A program made the translations under genes and the position numbers. This document shows, piece by piece, positions 46,048 to 55,246 of a stretch of DNA of 64,000 nucleotides. A model generated the notes under the pieces. That model was not told where the DNA came from. It made no database searches and saw nothing but the letters and a program-made list of their open reading frames with translations. The stretch comes from Echinicola marina. GTDB lineage: Bacteria; Bacteroidota; Bacteroidia; Cytophagales; Cyclobacteriaceae. Every line of letters starts with the position of its first letter. Positions within the stretch are counted from its first letter, which is position 1. The stretch lies in assembly GCF_020463795.1 (NCBI RefSeq), contig NZ_CP080025.1, positions 5,287,001 through 5,351,000 on the forward strand, given 5' to 3'.

Positions 46048-47598
46048 TTATGATGATACTTTGCTTTTGTTCCTGTTACTCACCAATACCTTCCCGTACC
46101 ACTCCACCCATCCGCCTACCTGGGCTTCCACCAATAGCAAAAAATCCTTTATTTTTTCTGTATCTTTTGGTCTTAATCCCATAAAAATTTCAGTCTTTAT
46201 TATTTTCATGGAATCCAGTACACTATGGTAATCATCCCATAATGACGACAAGGCCTCCTGCTTATTGGTTTGATGTATACGGGACAATAAATTCACCAGA
46301 TTATGGGGCAGATCCCAAAAGTCATCTGTTTCAGTTACCAGAATCTCATTGGACAAGGACACTAACCTGACAGCTTTCAACATGTATTTTTCAAGGCCTT
46401 CATGATAGCTATTAAGTACTTGCCATTGCTTACCTGCCACCCATTTCAGTAATTGCATACATAGAAGACCTTCTGAAAAAGATTGCCTTAATGACTGGAA
46501 TAAAACCAAATCAGTCTTATCCACATATTCAGTACTTTTCACCTTCCAACCACGCTCTTCTATATAACCTTCTACCAGTTGTCTTATCTCTGCCCAAACC
46601 TCAGCATCCATCTTTTGAAATGCTTCTTCAACCAAATCTTTCATGGCAGAATAGTAGGCCATCAACCGGGGAATAGGAGATTGGAAATCTTTCCCGCTGA
46701 TAGCACAATGGAGTCCTTTTCTTATTTTTTTCCAATAAATTCGTCCATCTCCGGAGGGTATTTGATACATGTATACATCTATGGAGGTAAGCAACATGAT
46801 CAGCTTTGCGGACCAGATAATCTTCTCCTGATCTCCCCGGGGAAAAAGGAAGGATACCATATATGCCAAATTCATCCTTTCTACCACTCGACTACTGTTA
46901 GCATCTACGAAAACAGAAAAAAAGCTACCCCAACTGCTCATAGATTGTTGTATTGCCACCCTATTACTATTTCTCATCAAGCGGAAACCTAAAATATTCA
47001 TCATCGTTTGATGAATCCTTAACTCTTTATTACCTCTAAGTTCATCATAACGTGAAATGGTCTTGGCAGATACGCCCACCAATTCTGCAAAGCGGTTCTT
47101 GGTAAGCCTGGGTTCCAGTTCTGCATGGGCCCCTCGTATGATCGAAATAGCACGCCCATATGGAATACCGTTCAAGCTGTTCCAAAAATCATCTTCTTTC
47201 TCAAATGCTGCATATAACTTCTCATATAACACCTTGAAATCCGGCATATCCCCTAAGATATTTTTTATTTCTGCAACCGGAACACTGGCTATCATGGTTT
47301 TTTCCAATGCCTCTATCGAAAATGGACTCATTTTATCCAGCTGGTAATTACTCCTGTCCAACACCAAACCGGGAGAAGAAAAAACCTTTTTCAATTTCCC
47401 ATGTAAGCTCATCCCGGCCATCCCCTTCATAACCAACAAAATATACATATCCTTCCTTCTTTCACTCCTGATCACCTCCATTTTTCGATAGGAATGGAAG
47501 GATATAAAATCCTGTACCAACAAATACCTTTCCCATGCGATCCACTGAAATGGATCAAGCATACTTTTTAGATCTCTCAAATAAGTGACTTTTTTCAT
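46048..47598 (-). CDS. Crp-like cyclic-nucleotide-fold regulator with a long C-terminal domain
   Basis: 516 residues. The first ~130 resemble the jelly-roll sensory domain of the Crp/Fnr group (SFHSYRKMEVIRSERRKDMYILLVMKG), and residues about 165-200 carry a helix-turn-helix (KNRFAELVGVSAKTISRYDEL). Unlike ordinary Crp proteins (about 200-230 aa), another ~300 mostly helical residues follow (Trp-rich, no membrane segment), which I cannot assign. It is divergent from the MauE gene with a 343-base shared region that contains the palindrome GGACAATGTCC at 47801. A regulator of the locus to its right is a reasonable inference. Confidence 0.68.
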   Translation of the reverse strand: MKKVTYLRDLKSMLDPFQWIAWERYLLVQDFISFHSYRKMEVIRSERRKDMYILLVMKGMAGMSLHGKLKKVFSSPGLVLDRSNYQLDKMSPFSIEALEKTMIASVPVAEIKNILGDMPDFKVLYEKLYAAFEKEDDFWNSLNGIPYGRAISIIRGAHAELEPRLTKNRFAELVGVSAKTISRYDELRGNKELRIHQTMMNILGFRLMRNSNRVAIQQSMSSWGSFFSVFVDANSSRVVERMNLAYMVSFLFPRGDQEKIIWSAKLIMLLTSIDVYMYQIPSGDGRIYWKKIRKGLHCAISGKDFQSPIPRLMAYYSAMKDLVEEAFQKMDAEVWAEIRQLVEGYIEERGWKVKSTEYVDKTDLVLFQSLRQSFSEGLLCMQLLKWVAGKQWQVLNSYHEGLEKYMLKAVRLVSLSNEILVTETDDFWDLPHNLVNLLSRIHQTNKQEALSSLWDDYHSVLDSMKIIKTEIFMGLRPKDTEKIKDFLLLVEAQVGGWVEWYGKVLVSNRNKSKVSS

Positions 47599-47941
47599 AT
47601 CCGTATTTTATTTCAAACAATAGCACCATCCCGGCCTTGCTTCCGGTCGTAGGTAAAAATCTATCCAAAAAACGCTGGAAAACTTCTTTACTTTCCCCCT
47701 ATATGATGGCTTCAGCCCCCTTGCTTATACTAAATCTAAATGATAACCTTAAATCATGTCAAGTTTTTCAACTATAAATTAAAAAAAGAATCATTTTTTC
47801 GGACAATGTCCATAATCGTATAAGACATTTCAATATTAAACACCCAACTATTTGACATTTAACTTATTACAAAATAAACTTTGATAAAAACATTAAAAAT
47901 ACAAACAACAAAATAGAAGATTTTCCCATTTGTACACCATC
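47599..47941. promoter_or_regulatory. Divergent promoter region between the regulator and MauE genes
   Basis: AT-rich 343 bases with the short palindrome GGACA-A-TGTCC at 47801-47811 and a second half-like site further right (AAGACATTTC). No exact TAnnTTTG box was found. It is the natural place for an operator of the Crp-like protein. Confidence 0.4.
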
Positions 47942-48346
47942 ATGAACTTAACCATTCGCCATATCATCAACTCTATTTTCATATTATTATGGACCTATAC
48001 AGGTCTGGAAAAGCTCATTAACTGGGATACCACTTATAACGCTTTCCATAACCAACCTTTTCCTTCCAAGCTGGCCGAAATTCTGGTCTATTCCATTCCT
48101 GTTACGGAACTGCTATTGGTACTGATATTACTTATTCCCCAAAGCAGGAAACCGGGACTTCTTCTATCTACCTTATTGATGACCGTATTTACCACATACA
48201 TTGGTTTGGTATGGATGGGCGCCTTCCCCAGAGTCCCCTGCACTTGTGCCGGATTTATCGAGTCCATGTCTTGGGAAGGACATTTTCTGTTTAACATGGC
48301 ATTGATAGTATTGGGGGTAGTTGGAGTATTGAGATCTGAGTCTTGA
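47942..48346 (+). CDS. MauE/DoxX family membrane protein
   Basis: 134 residues, four membrane segments (INSIFILLWTYTGLEKL; IPVTELLLVLILLIPQ; GLLLSTLLMTVFTTYIG; LFNMALIVLGVVGVL) and a two-cysteine loop RVPCTCAGFIESM between segments 3 and 4. This fits MauE/DoxX proteins that pass electrons for disulfide bond formation, with the CxC pair outside. The TlpA-like protein of the same locus could be its redox partner. The ATG at 47942 is taken; an upstream TTG is less likely. Confidence 0.8.
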   Translation: MNLTIRHIINSIFILLWTYTGLEKLINWDTTYNAFHNQPFPSKLAEILVYSIPVTELLLVLILLIPQSRKPGLLLSTLLMTVFTTYIGLVWMGAFPRVPCTCAGFIESMSWEGHFLFNMALIVLGVVGVLRSES

Positions 48347-49363
48347 ATCGTGAGTCTTGAGATTCTGGAAAATAGTTGAGTCTGGAGGCTCAAGTTTAAT
48401 CGTCCCGCAGTACAACTGACGGGACAACGGAGTGAGAAATAGTTTTGCTACTTTGCCACTTACCCCGAAGGGGTAAAATCTACGTAGACGAAATCGCTAA
48501 GGCAAATCCACACGACCCTGAAGGGGTCGAACAAAGTCCCATAAAGGAAACTGCATGGATATAGGTAGGCATGAGTATTGAGAGTCTGGAGACTCAATCT
48601 TAATCGTCCCGCAGCTCAGCTAATGAGACAACGGAGAGATGGGACAACAGCGCCTAACATTTAGAGAATGTAACAAACAGGATGTCAATTGTAAAAAAAA
48701 GGCTCCCCGACGGGGAGCAATTTAGAAAGCCCCGGGCAAGCCTGTGCCGACCGGGGTAAAAGGAACACAAAGGTTCATGGCATTAGCAGTCAAAACAGAT
48801 TGCAGCGAATTCCCTTTTCCGCTAATGCCGAAGACCGTTAATGGTGGATTTCAAAACATGTCATCTCTAGGCATCACAGGATCTCTTCCAGTAACATAAT
48901 ACCTGAGAAGTCGAATCGTAACCGTCATTGCCTGCCTGCAGCAGGTAGGCGAAGGATCCGCCACAGCGGAGACTGCGGCAATCCCGTCCTTCGAAGGTGA
49001 GATTGACCTTCACCGTGGCATGTGTCCTCACAGTCCAACTCAATAAATGTAAATTAGTCCGGTCTGTGGGAACACAGACCGCGGGGAAGAGACATAACTT
49101 GAAAAAAAATAGTTGAGTCAGAGACTCAAATTTAATCGTCCCGCAGCTCAGCTGACGGGACAACGGAGTTACTGGCATCATTGCGGATAATCAAAAAACA
49201 TAATATAAAAACACTGCCCGATTCCATGGAGCCGGTATACTAGGTGGAATCAGTACAGGCTTCTGGCAGTAGCAGGAGAATGCCGAAAATCCTGAAAAAG
49301 AGTAGGCAAAAAGCAACCATAAACGTTAAGGGATTTTGATCGTTAAAAATCCCATTTTCAAAC
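48347..49363. repeat. Repeat-filled kilobase between MauE and DUF6520 genes
   Basis: Contains three copies of the palindromic unit AATCGTCCCGCAGCTCAGCTGACGGGAC (about 48378-48433, 48582-48638, 49113-49170), a REP-like copy B (48922-49012), and a GC-rich hairpin GGCTCCCC-GA-CGGGGAGC at about 48700 with an A-run before it. Frames here are judged spurious. Confidence 0.75.
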
Positions 49364-49636
49364 ATGAAAAAGCTAATAAAGAATATGCCACTGCTGGCCT
49401 TTGTGCTCGCGGCGGCAAGTGCACTGGCATTCAATATGCCTCAGGCAAATGAACCGACTAAAGTATTCACTTGGAATGACCAGACCATGGAATATGATGA
49501 GATTACCCATCTTGAAATTGGAGAGGATTATGTTTGCAACCCCTCTTCTGAAGAATGCAGGGTGGAATTCTCAAACGATAATCCAGATACTGGCGTCAAG
49601 AATGTATTGACCAATGGGGAATTTACAGAGCTTTAG
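49364..49636 (+). CDS. DUF6520 family secreted peptide-like protein
   Basis: 90 residues with a signal peptide (MKKLIKNMPLLAFVLAAASA) followed by a short mature part with a cysteine pair (DYVCNPSSEECRVEF) and an acidic tail. The pattern fits DUF6520, small exported proteins of Bacteroidota. The two cysteines four-to-six residues apart in the mature part fit a disulfide, which the nearby MauE and TlpA proteins could handle. It ends against a bidirectional terminator shared with SusD. Confidence 0.72.
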   Translation: MKKLIKNMPLLAFVLAAASALAFNMPQANEPTKVFTWNDQTMEYDEITHLEIGEDYVCNPSSEECRVEFSNDNPDTGVKNVLTNGEFTEL

Positions 49637-49659
49637 CCTAAAGAATTAAGTATTAAGGT

Positions 49660-49688
49660 AAAGCCAAGGGAAAGTTTCCCTTGGCTTT
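49660..49688. terminator. Bidirectional terminator between DUF6520 and SusD genes
   Basis: Near-perfect 13-bp stem AAAGCCAAGGGAA / TTCCCTTGGCTTT with a tiny loop, between convergent stops. Confidence 0.85.
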
Positions 49689-49698
49689 CTATGCTAGC

Positions 49699-51063
49699 TC
49701 ACCGTGGGTTTTGTTTTACCCCACTTCTTCTTATTTCATCATCAGGAATCGGAAAAACATATTTTAGATCATTGGGCGCTAGGCTGATCACTTCCCCATT
49801 CATTTCTCTAAATAATGTCTCCTTTAAATCCACTTCTTTATTTAACCTCCTCAAATCAGTCCATCGCGTACCTCTACCCACCAGTTCTTTACGCCGTTCC
49901 TCTAAAATGGCCTCAAATAGTTCTTTATCCTCCAAAGAGGAATAATCTGGCAAGGCTTCAGGGATATAACGCTTATTCAGTAAATCCATCAGCAAGGATA
50001 ATGCACCTGTCCTATTCCCTTTTCTCACCATGCATTCCGCTGCTGTCAATAGGACTTCTGGCACCGTAATACCGGAAAACCAAACATAATTTCCGGAATA
50101 GCTTCCTACTAACCGGTATCTTCCATCATCGGTGACATCAAAAAAGGCCTTTTTGCGAAGATCACCTTCTTTATACTGATCTATTAATTCCGGAGAAATG
50201 CTCACTTCGGAATTGGTCATAAATGAATAGGTCAATGAGGTACTATGAAAAATCACCTCTTCATTGAAAACATCAAATGGCCTTCGTTCATCCACATCAA
50301 TATAGTTATAATCCATTATATCGGATTTCAGGGCCAAAGCTGATAGGGCATTTTCTAGGGCAAGATCAAAGTCCCCCATTTCTAAAAACACCTTGGACAA
50401 AAGCGAAAGTGCAGCCACTTGCGTAGGCCTTGTGGGAATGGCAACAGAAAGGGGTAGTAACTCCTTTGCTTTCACCAAATCCCCAATCACCTTATTATAG
50501 GATTCCTGCAAGCTTGCCCTTGAAGGCGATTCATTGACATCCGGAGAATCCTTTAAGATAATTCCTAGGGTATCTATTCTGGAGGCCTGATCATACGCAG
50601 GCGCATATACTTGCAAAAGTTGATAGTAGGCAATTGCCCTCAGGAACAAGGCACTTCCTTTTATTTCATTATACTGGGATGTTTCAGCACCCTTATAATC
50701 CCTTAGTTGTTCCAAAACCACATTGGCATAAAAGACCTGTTCATAGGTATAATTCCAATCATAATTAGGCATTCCCTCATAAACCTCATCAGCCCATAGA
50801 TAGGCATTTCTCTCTACAGGCTGACTAAGGTTCAACAGCCCTTCATCAGTAATAACAAAGTCATCTGCTGCTATCTGTGGGATACAGGGGCTAGTATTAA
50901 ACAGCTGGACACTATTATCAAGTAATGCCTGCATATCCTCCAATGTATTGGGGACTACTATATCCTTATTGGGCTTCTCCTCTAAAAAGGATTCGCATGA
51001 AGTCAATAAATGAATGATGCTGATGATCATGATGCTGAGTATGGGGTTGATTTTATGTTTCAT
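49699..51063 (-). CDS. RagB/SusD family nutrient uptake lipoprotein
   Basis: 454 residues, lipoprotein signal (SIIHLLTSCESFLEE; lipid on Cys23). The N-terminal EKPNKDIVVPNTLEDMQALL, the TPR-like helices (QYNEIKGSALFLRAIAYYQL) and C-terminal LFEAILEERRKELVGRGTRW motif are SusD hallmarks; the last is the family signature. SusD caps SusC and delivers glycans or peptides into it. Unusually its SusC partner is 940 bases upstream, separated by repeats rather than adjacent. Substrate unknown. Confidence 0.92.
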   Translation of the reverse strand: MKHKINPILSIMIISIIHLLTSCESFLEEKPNKDIVVPNTLEDMQALLDNSVQLFNTSPCIPQIAADDFVITDEGLLNLSQPVERNAYLWADEVYEGMPNYDWNYTYEQVFYANVVLEQLRDYKGAETSQYNEIKGSALFLRAIAYYQLLQVYAPAYDQASRIDTLGIILKDSPDVNESPSRASLQESYNKVIGDLVKAKELLPLSVAIPTRPTQVAALSLLSKVFLEMGDFDLALENALSALALKSDIMDYNYIDVDERRPFDVFNEEVIFHSTSLTYSFMTNSEVSISPELIDQYKEGDLRKKAFFDVTDDGRYRLVGSYSGNYVWFSGITVPEVLLTAAECMVRKGNRTGALSLLMDLLNKRYIPEALPDYSSLEDKELFEAILEERRKELVGRGTRWTDLRRLNKEVDLKETLFREMNGEVISLAPNDLKYVFPIPDDEIRRSGVKQNPR

Positions 51064-52002
51064 ATTTATAGTATTTTGTCGTTAGTATTGAGCCTGCCTG
51101 GCGTCAGACAGGTCTTGAGACTTGTTTTCGGTAGCGAGGTCGTATCATATCCGTCATTGCTTCTCCCGGTGAGCCGGGAGAAGCAATCTCGTATTTTCCC
51201 CTTCCTCCTGCCCTACAGGCTGGCTACTCGCTAAAAACAGTCACCGACTGCTTTCTTTACGCTTGTCCCTCCCCTAAATCCCTCCCGAATCAAGTTCGGG
51301 ACAGGCTCTGTGGGGGACTTCTTGATATCGTAACCAAAATCGGTTCTTCCCCCTTCAGGGGGAGGTTAGGTGGGGGGAAATTCTTTCTTCTTTGCTCTTT
51401 TCTCTTTTTTCCAACTTGCTACTGCCATCTAGCTACTTGCTACTAAAAAGAGTCCCCGTTTCCCGTCTGGAAACATTTCCCGCTGTTTATTAAGATGATG
51501 CATGATCACATATGAAGAAAGTACGCGGTAAGGGACTCGGTTTAGATGTTAGACATAAGACGCTAGATAAAAGACTTGTTCACGGCAGCGAGTTCATTTG
51601 GTCTCCGTCATTGCGAAGGAGGACGGGAGTACGACTGTGGCAATCTCGTTTTCTAAAAAGGAGACTGCCACGTCGCTAGCTCCTCGCCTGCCTTTGCCGT
51701 CAGGCAGGCAGTGACAGAAGCTGTGACAATCCCGTACATCGAAGATGAGATTGCCTACCTGAGGCAGGTAAACTTCACTTCGATTCTCTTCGTTCGTATG
51801 ACGGAGAAACAGATATTCTCATCTCCGAAATCAATCTTTCCTCCTTCTTCTTTGCTCTTTATTCTTTTCTCTATAATTCTTACTACTATCATCTAGCTAC
51901 TTACTACTCAATTTAAGCTCCGCCCACCAAGATTCGCCTTTAATAATCAATCCGGTTTAAATTAAACATGAATACGGCGGACGGAGCTATGTCTTTAATG
52001 TG
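51064..52002. repeat. Repeat-filled gap between SusC and SusD genes
   Basis: Holds REP-like copies C (51151-51196, with CTCCCGGTGAGCCGGGAG) and D (51605-51780), an arm of the long inverted repeat (51203-51262) and the CTTGATATCGTAACC / CCCTTCAGGGGG module. No gene seen. SusC-SusD pairs are normally almost adjacent, so this spacer is abnormal. Confidence 0.75.
51216..51250 (+). repeat. Inverted repeat, left arm
   Basis: 35 bases whose exact reverse complement is at 57146-57180; similarity, with mismatches, extends to about 60 bases. The two arms bracket the SusC and TlpA genes. Confidence 0.9.
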
Positions 52003-55000
52003 CTAGAAGTCTATCTTCACGCCCAAGGCCATACTCCTCAATGGCTTGGCGGTCCTGAAATCTGGATCCAAGGGATCATCCTTCGCGGCTTTCCAGAGTA
52101 CACCCAGGTTATTGATATAGGAATAAATCTCTACCCGCCTGAAGGGTAGCTTTTTGACCATGCTATTGTCCATGGTATAGGCCAATCGAATATCCTGCAA
52201 GCGGATATGATCCCCTTTTTCTATCAATACAGCACTGTTTCTATAGAATAAATCCCTATAAGCATCCCTGCTTTCCGGCATGGAAGGCACCTGGGTCAGC
52301 ATTTCATCACCGGGGCTTTGCCAGCGCTTGGAAAAATCCCCATGCCCCCCTTCTCCACTTAGTACAGTCCCATAAACCACGGAATTTCTTCGGTAATAAT
52401 ACCCTGCCCGAAATACCGTATTAAATGACAGCGACAGCCCTTTCCATAAAAAGGTATTCCTGATAGAACCAAAATATCGGGGCCTGGCCGGACCATGGTA
52501 ATTAATATTTTCTATCGTGGCACTGTTCACGATTTCCCTATACTCTGTACTGGGCTCACCATCCACATAGCCCATAGGATCACCAGTATCCGGATCCAGT
52601 CCTGCCCAGTCATAACTATAGATGCCAAATAATGGCCGGCCACTCAGGGGAAAATATTCCCCTCCACTCCCACTGCTTCCGAAGTTCAGGTAATCACTTA
52701 CCGTGGCCTTTAGCTCATAATCCGTCACTTTTTCCGACACATGGCTTAGGAGCAGGGAGCTTCTCCACTGTATGGCCTTATCCAAATTCAGCGTATGCAA
52801 CTCGAAATCAAAACCTTTGGTTTGGGTATTGGCATTATTTCCTTTGAATTGCACGATACCAGAAGAGGGAGCATAAGGGCTCAGCCCTATCAAGTCAAGG
52901 CCGCTCTTGGTATAATATTCCAATACCGCCGATAGTCGGCCTTCCCATAATTCTAGGTCCATACCTAAATTCATCATTCGGATGCGTTCCCACCGAAGTT
53001 CCTCATTGGGGGGATTGATGATACGGGCATAAGGGTAGCCACTGACATAGGAAGTGCCCATCATCCTTGCCGTGGTCAAGGCAGAAAGGGATTTGTCGAT
53101 ATTGCCATTATAGCCATAGGTGGCCCTTAATTTCATAAATGATCCGCCCCCATTTCCATAAAAATCCTCTTCACTGATGATCCAGGCCAAACCAGTGGAC
53201 CATAACGGGACACTTTTTTGATTAGTGGCCACCCCAAAAAGGTTAGAAGCATCCCTTCTGGCACTTGCGGTCAGCATATATTTTTTCCGGTAGGTATATC
53301 CTGCATTGACATACCCCGATACAAAACGGTCTACCGTCCCCGACTGGCCTTCGGCATTGATGATCCTACCGGTCAGGGCTGGTCGATAAAACCGGGGAAA
53401 CCGACTGATATAATCTACAGGCTGACTGGTGCCCAACTGATCATTATAACCGTAAAACCTGGTACTATATCCTGCTCCTTGGTTATCCCTGACCTCTCCT
53501 CCTATAAGCAGGTTAATGGCATGGCCTCCTTGCCATTCTTGCTTCCAGGTCAACTGCCCTCGAAGGGTATGGCTGGCCATCTGGGCATTCCTGATATCCA
53601 AGATCCCTCCTTTGGGTACAGGATAAGTGAGGTTCCCCTCATCATCGATCTGGGTATAGGTATTGACCATATTGCGGACAAAATAGGATTCCACCGGATA
53701 GTGTATATTCCTCTCGACCCTGTTTTCCCAATATTGGTACTGTAAGGAAGCATGGAGGCCTTTGAATACCTTATAATCCAATCCCAGATTGAATCGTATA
53801 TCGTTGCTTTCTTCCAGATCATTCATTAGCCCCCTATCCTTGAGGGGCACAAATGTCCAATCCACTAAGCCCATTCCCTCCAGGCCATCAATATACCCAT
53901 CCCTAAAATTGCGGGTAGTCCTTAAGGGTCTGCCGTTTTCATCAGCCAGACTGGCATAGGGGTAAATGTCCTGATTACTTTCAAACTCCAGGGAGGCCAT
54001 TCCCTCATTTCGGAGCCTTTCCCTGTACTTGCTCAGGTAAATGCCTACACTCGCTTTTAACTTGTTCTTAAGAAGGTGATGCTCGCTTTTGGCAGACAGG
54101 GTGATTCTCCTGTCCTTATTTCCTATGAGCGATTGCCGGTTTTCATCCCATCCCATGCTCAAATAATAATTTTGGTGCTTGCTTCCACCACGGACATTGA
54201 GGGCATACTGCTGGTTAATGGCCCTCTGGTAATAGTATTTACCCACATCATGGCGCACATCATGGCTACCAAGATCAGAAAGCACATCTTCCAATTCCCC
54301 CTCGGAAATCTCTCCATCACGATTCTTGATCATCCACTCTACAGCAGGTGTCAGCGGTACTTGGTTGGGGCTGCTCTCACTGGAATTATAAAATCCTCGA
54401 TCAAAGAGCATTCGCTCTACATCTATAAATTCTTCTGGGCTCATTGTAGGCCTGTAAAACAAATCCGCCGGTTCCTTAATGGTAATATTTGAATTGAGGG
54501 AAACGGTGGGTGCTTGGTCCCTACTGCCCTTTTTGGTGGTGATGACAATGACTCCATTTCCTGTCCTGGCCCCCCAGATGGATGCGGCGGCAGCATCACG
54601 AAGTACCGAAATGCTCTCCACATCATTGGGATTGATCCCTTCCAACGACCCATCATAGGGGAAATTATCCAAAATGATCAAGGGACTGGTATCGGACATC
54701 AAGGTACTCCTCCCCCTGATACTAATGGGTTCCCGGGCTTCATTGCCGTTTCTGTTAAAAACCAAACCCGGGGTAATGCCATCCAACCTATCGAGAATGG
54801 AAGTACTCACCCTGCGATTGAGCAGTTCTTCATCCACTTGCACAAATGATCCGGTCACCCTTTCCTTGGGCAGTTCCTGATAACCTGTGGAAACCACCTC
54901 CACCCCCTGCATACTAAAATCCGATGGCTGTAATCCTACTTTTAGTGTCCTTTCCAGGGGCACGGTTACCAGTTCTTCCTTTTTGGTATAGCCTAGAAAG

Positions 55001-55221
55001 CTGAAGACAAGCGCATAATCCCCAGGGGCAAGCTCTAGGGAGAAGTTTCCCGAATGATCGGTAACCGTTCCCACCGCAGTTCCTTTGATAAGGACCGTTC
55101 CTCCTGAGATGGGCTCATGGCTAGCAGCATCGTACAGCTCCCCTCTCAAGGTATGCTCCTGCGCCTCTAATGTCCCCATACAGACGAAAATCACGTATAT
55201 TCCTGTAAAAAATCTTTTCAT
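52003..55221 (-). CDS. SusC/RagA family TonB-linked outer-membrane protein
   Basis: 1,072 residues: signal peptide, a CarboxypepD_reg-like domain (about 22-105, TLRGELYDAASHEPISGGTV, DYALVFSFLGY), a plug (about 115-235, with the GVEVVSTGYQELPKERVTGS motif, SIRGRSTL and the SusC signature RDAAAASIWGARTGNGVIVI), then a long beta barrel ending VALGVKIDF. It imports oligomers or peptides in concert with SusD and a TonB protein, such as those at 32-34 kb. Its partner SusD is on the same strand but not adjacent. Confidence 0.95.
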   Translation of the reverse strand: MKRFFTGIYVIFVCMGTLEAQEHTLRGELYDAASHEPISGGTVLIKGTAVGTVTDHSGNFSLELAPGDYALVFSFLGYTKKEELVTVPLERTLKVGLQPSDFSMQGVEVVSTGYQELPKERVTGSFVQVDEELLNRRVSTSILDRLDGITPGLVFNRNGNEAREPISIRGRSTLMSDTSPLIILDNFPYDGSLEGINPNDVESISVLRDAAAASIWGARTGNGVIVITTKKGSRDQAPTVSLNSNITIKEPADLFYRPTMSPEEFIDVERMLFDRGFYNSSESSPNQVPLTPAVEWMIKNRDGEISEGELEDVLSDLGSHDVRHDVGKYYYQRAINQQYALNVRGGSKHQNYYLSMGWDENRQSLIGNKDRRITLSAKSEHHLLKNKLKASVGIYLSKYRERLRNEGMASLEFESNQDIYPYASLADENGRPLRTTRNFRDGYIDGLEGMGLVDWTFVPLKDRGLMNDLEESNDIRFNLGLDYKVFKGLHASLQYQYWENRVERNIHYPVESYFVRNMVNTYTQIDDEGNLTYPVPKGGILDIRNAQMASHTLRGQLTWKQEWQGGHAINLLIGGEVRDNQGAGYSTRFYGYNDQLGTSQPVDYISRFPRFYRPALTGRIINAEGQSGTVDRFVSGYVNAGYTYRKKYMLTASARRDASNLFGVATNQKSVPLWSTGLAWIISEEDFYGNGGGSFMKLRATYGYNGNIDKSLSALTTARMMGTSYVSGYPYARIINPPNEELRWERIRMMNLGMDLELWEGRLSAVLEYYTKSGLDLIGLSPYAPSSGIVQFKGNNANTQTKGFDFELHTLNLDKAIQWRSSLLLSHVSEKVTDYELKATVSDYLNFGSSGSGGEYFPLSGRPLFGIYSYDWAGLDPDTGDPMGYVDGEPSTEYREIVNSATIENINYHGPARPRYFGSIRNTFLWKGLSLSFNTVFRAGYYYRRNSVVYGTVLSGEGGHGDFSKRWQSPGDEMLTQVPSMPESRDAYRDLFYRNSAVLIEKGDHIRLQDIRLAYTMDNSMVKKLPFRRVEIYSYINNLGVLWKAAKDDPLDPDFRTAKPLRSMALGVKIDF

Positions 55222-55246
55222 GATTGATATATTTTAGAATAAATGA

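Noticed and set aside
48867-49181. ORF with MPVTPLSRQLSCGTIKFES
   Set aside because: Translated palindromic repeat; the same peptide appears from other copies of the repeat, so it is not a gene.
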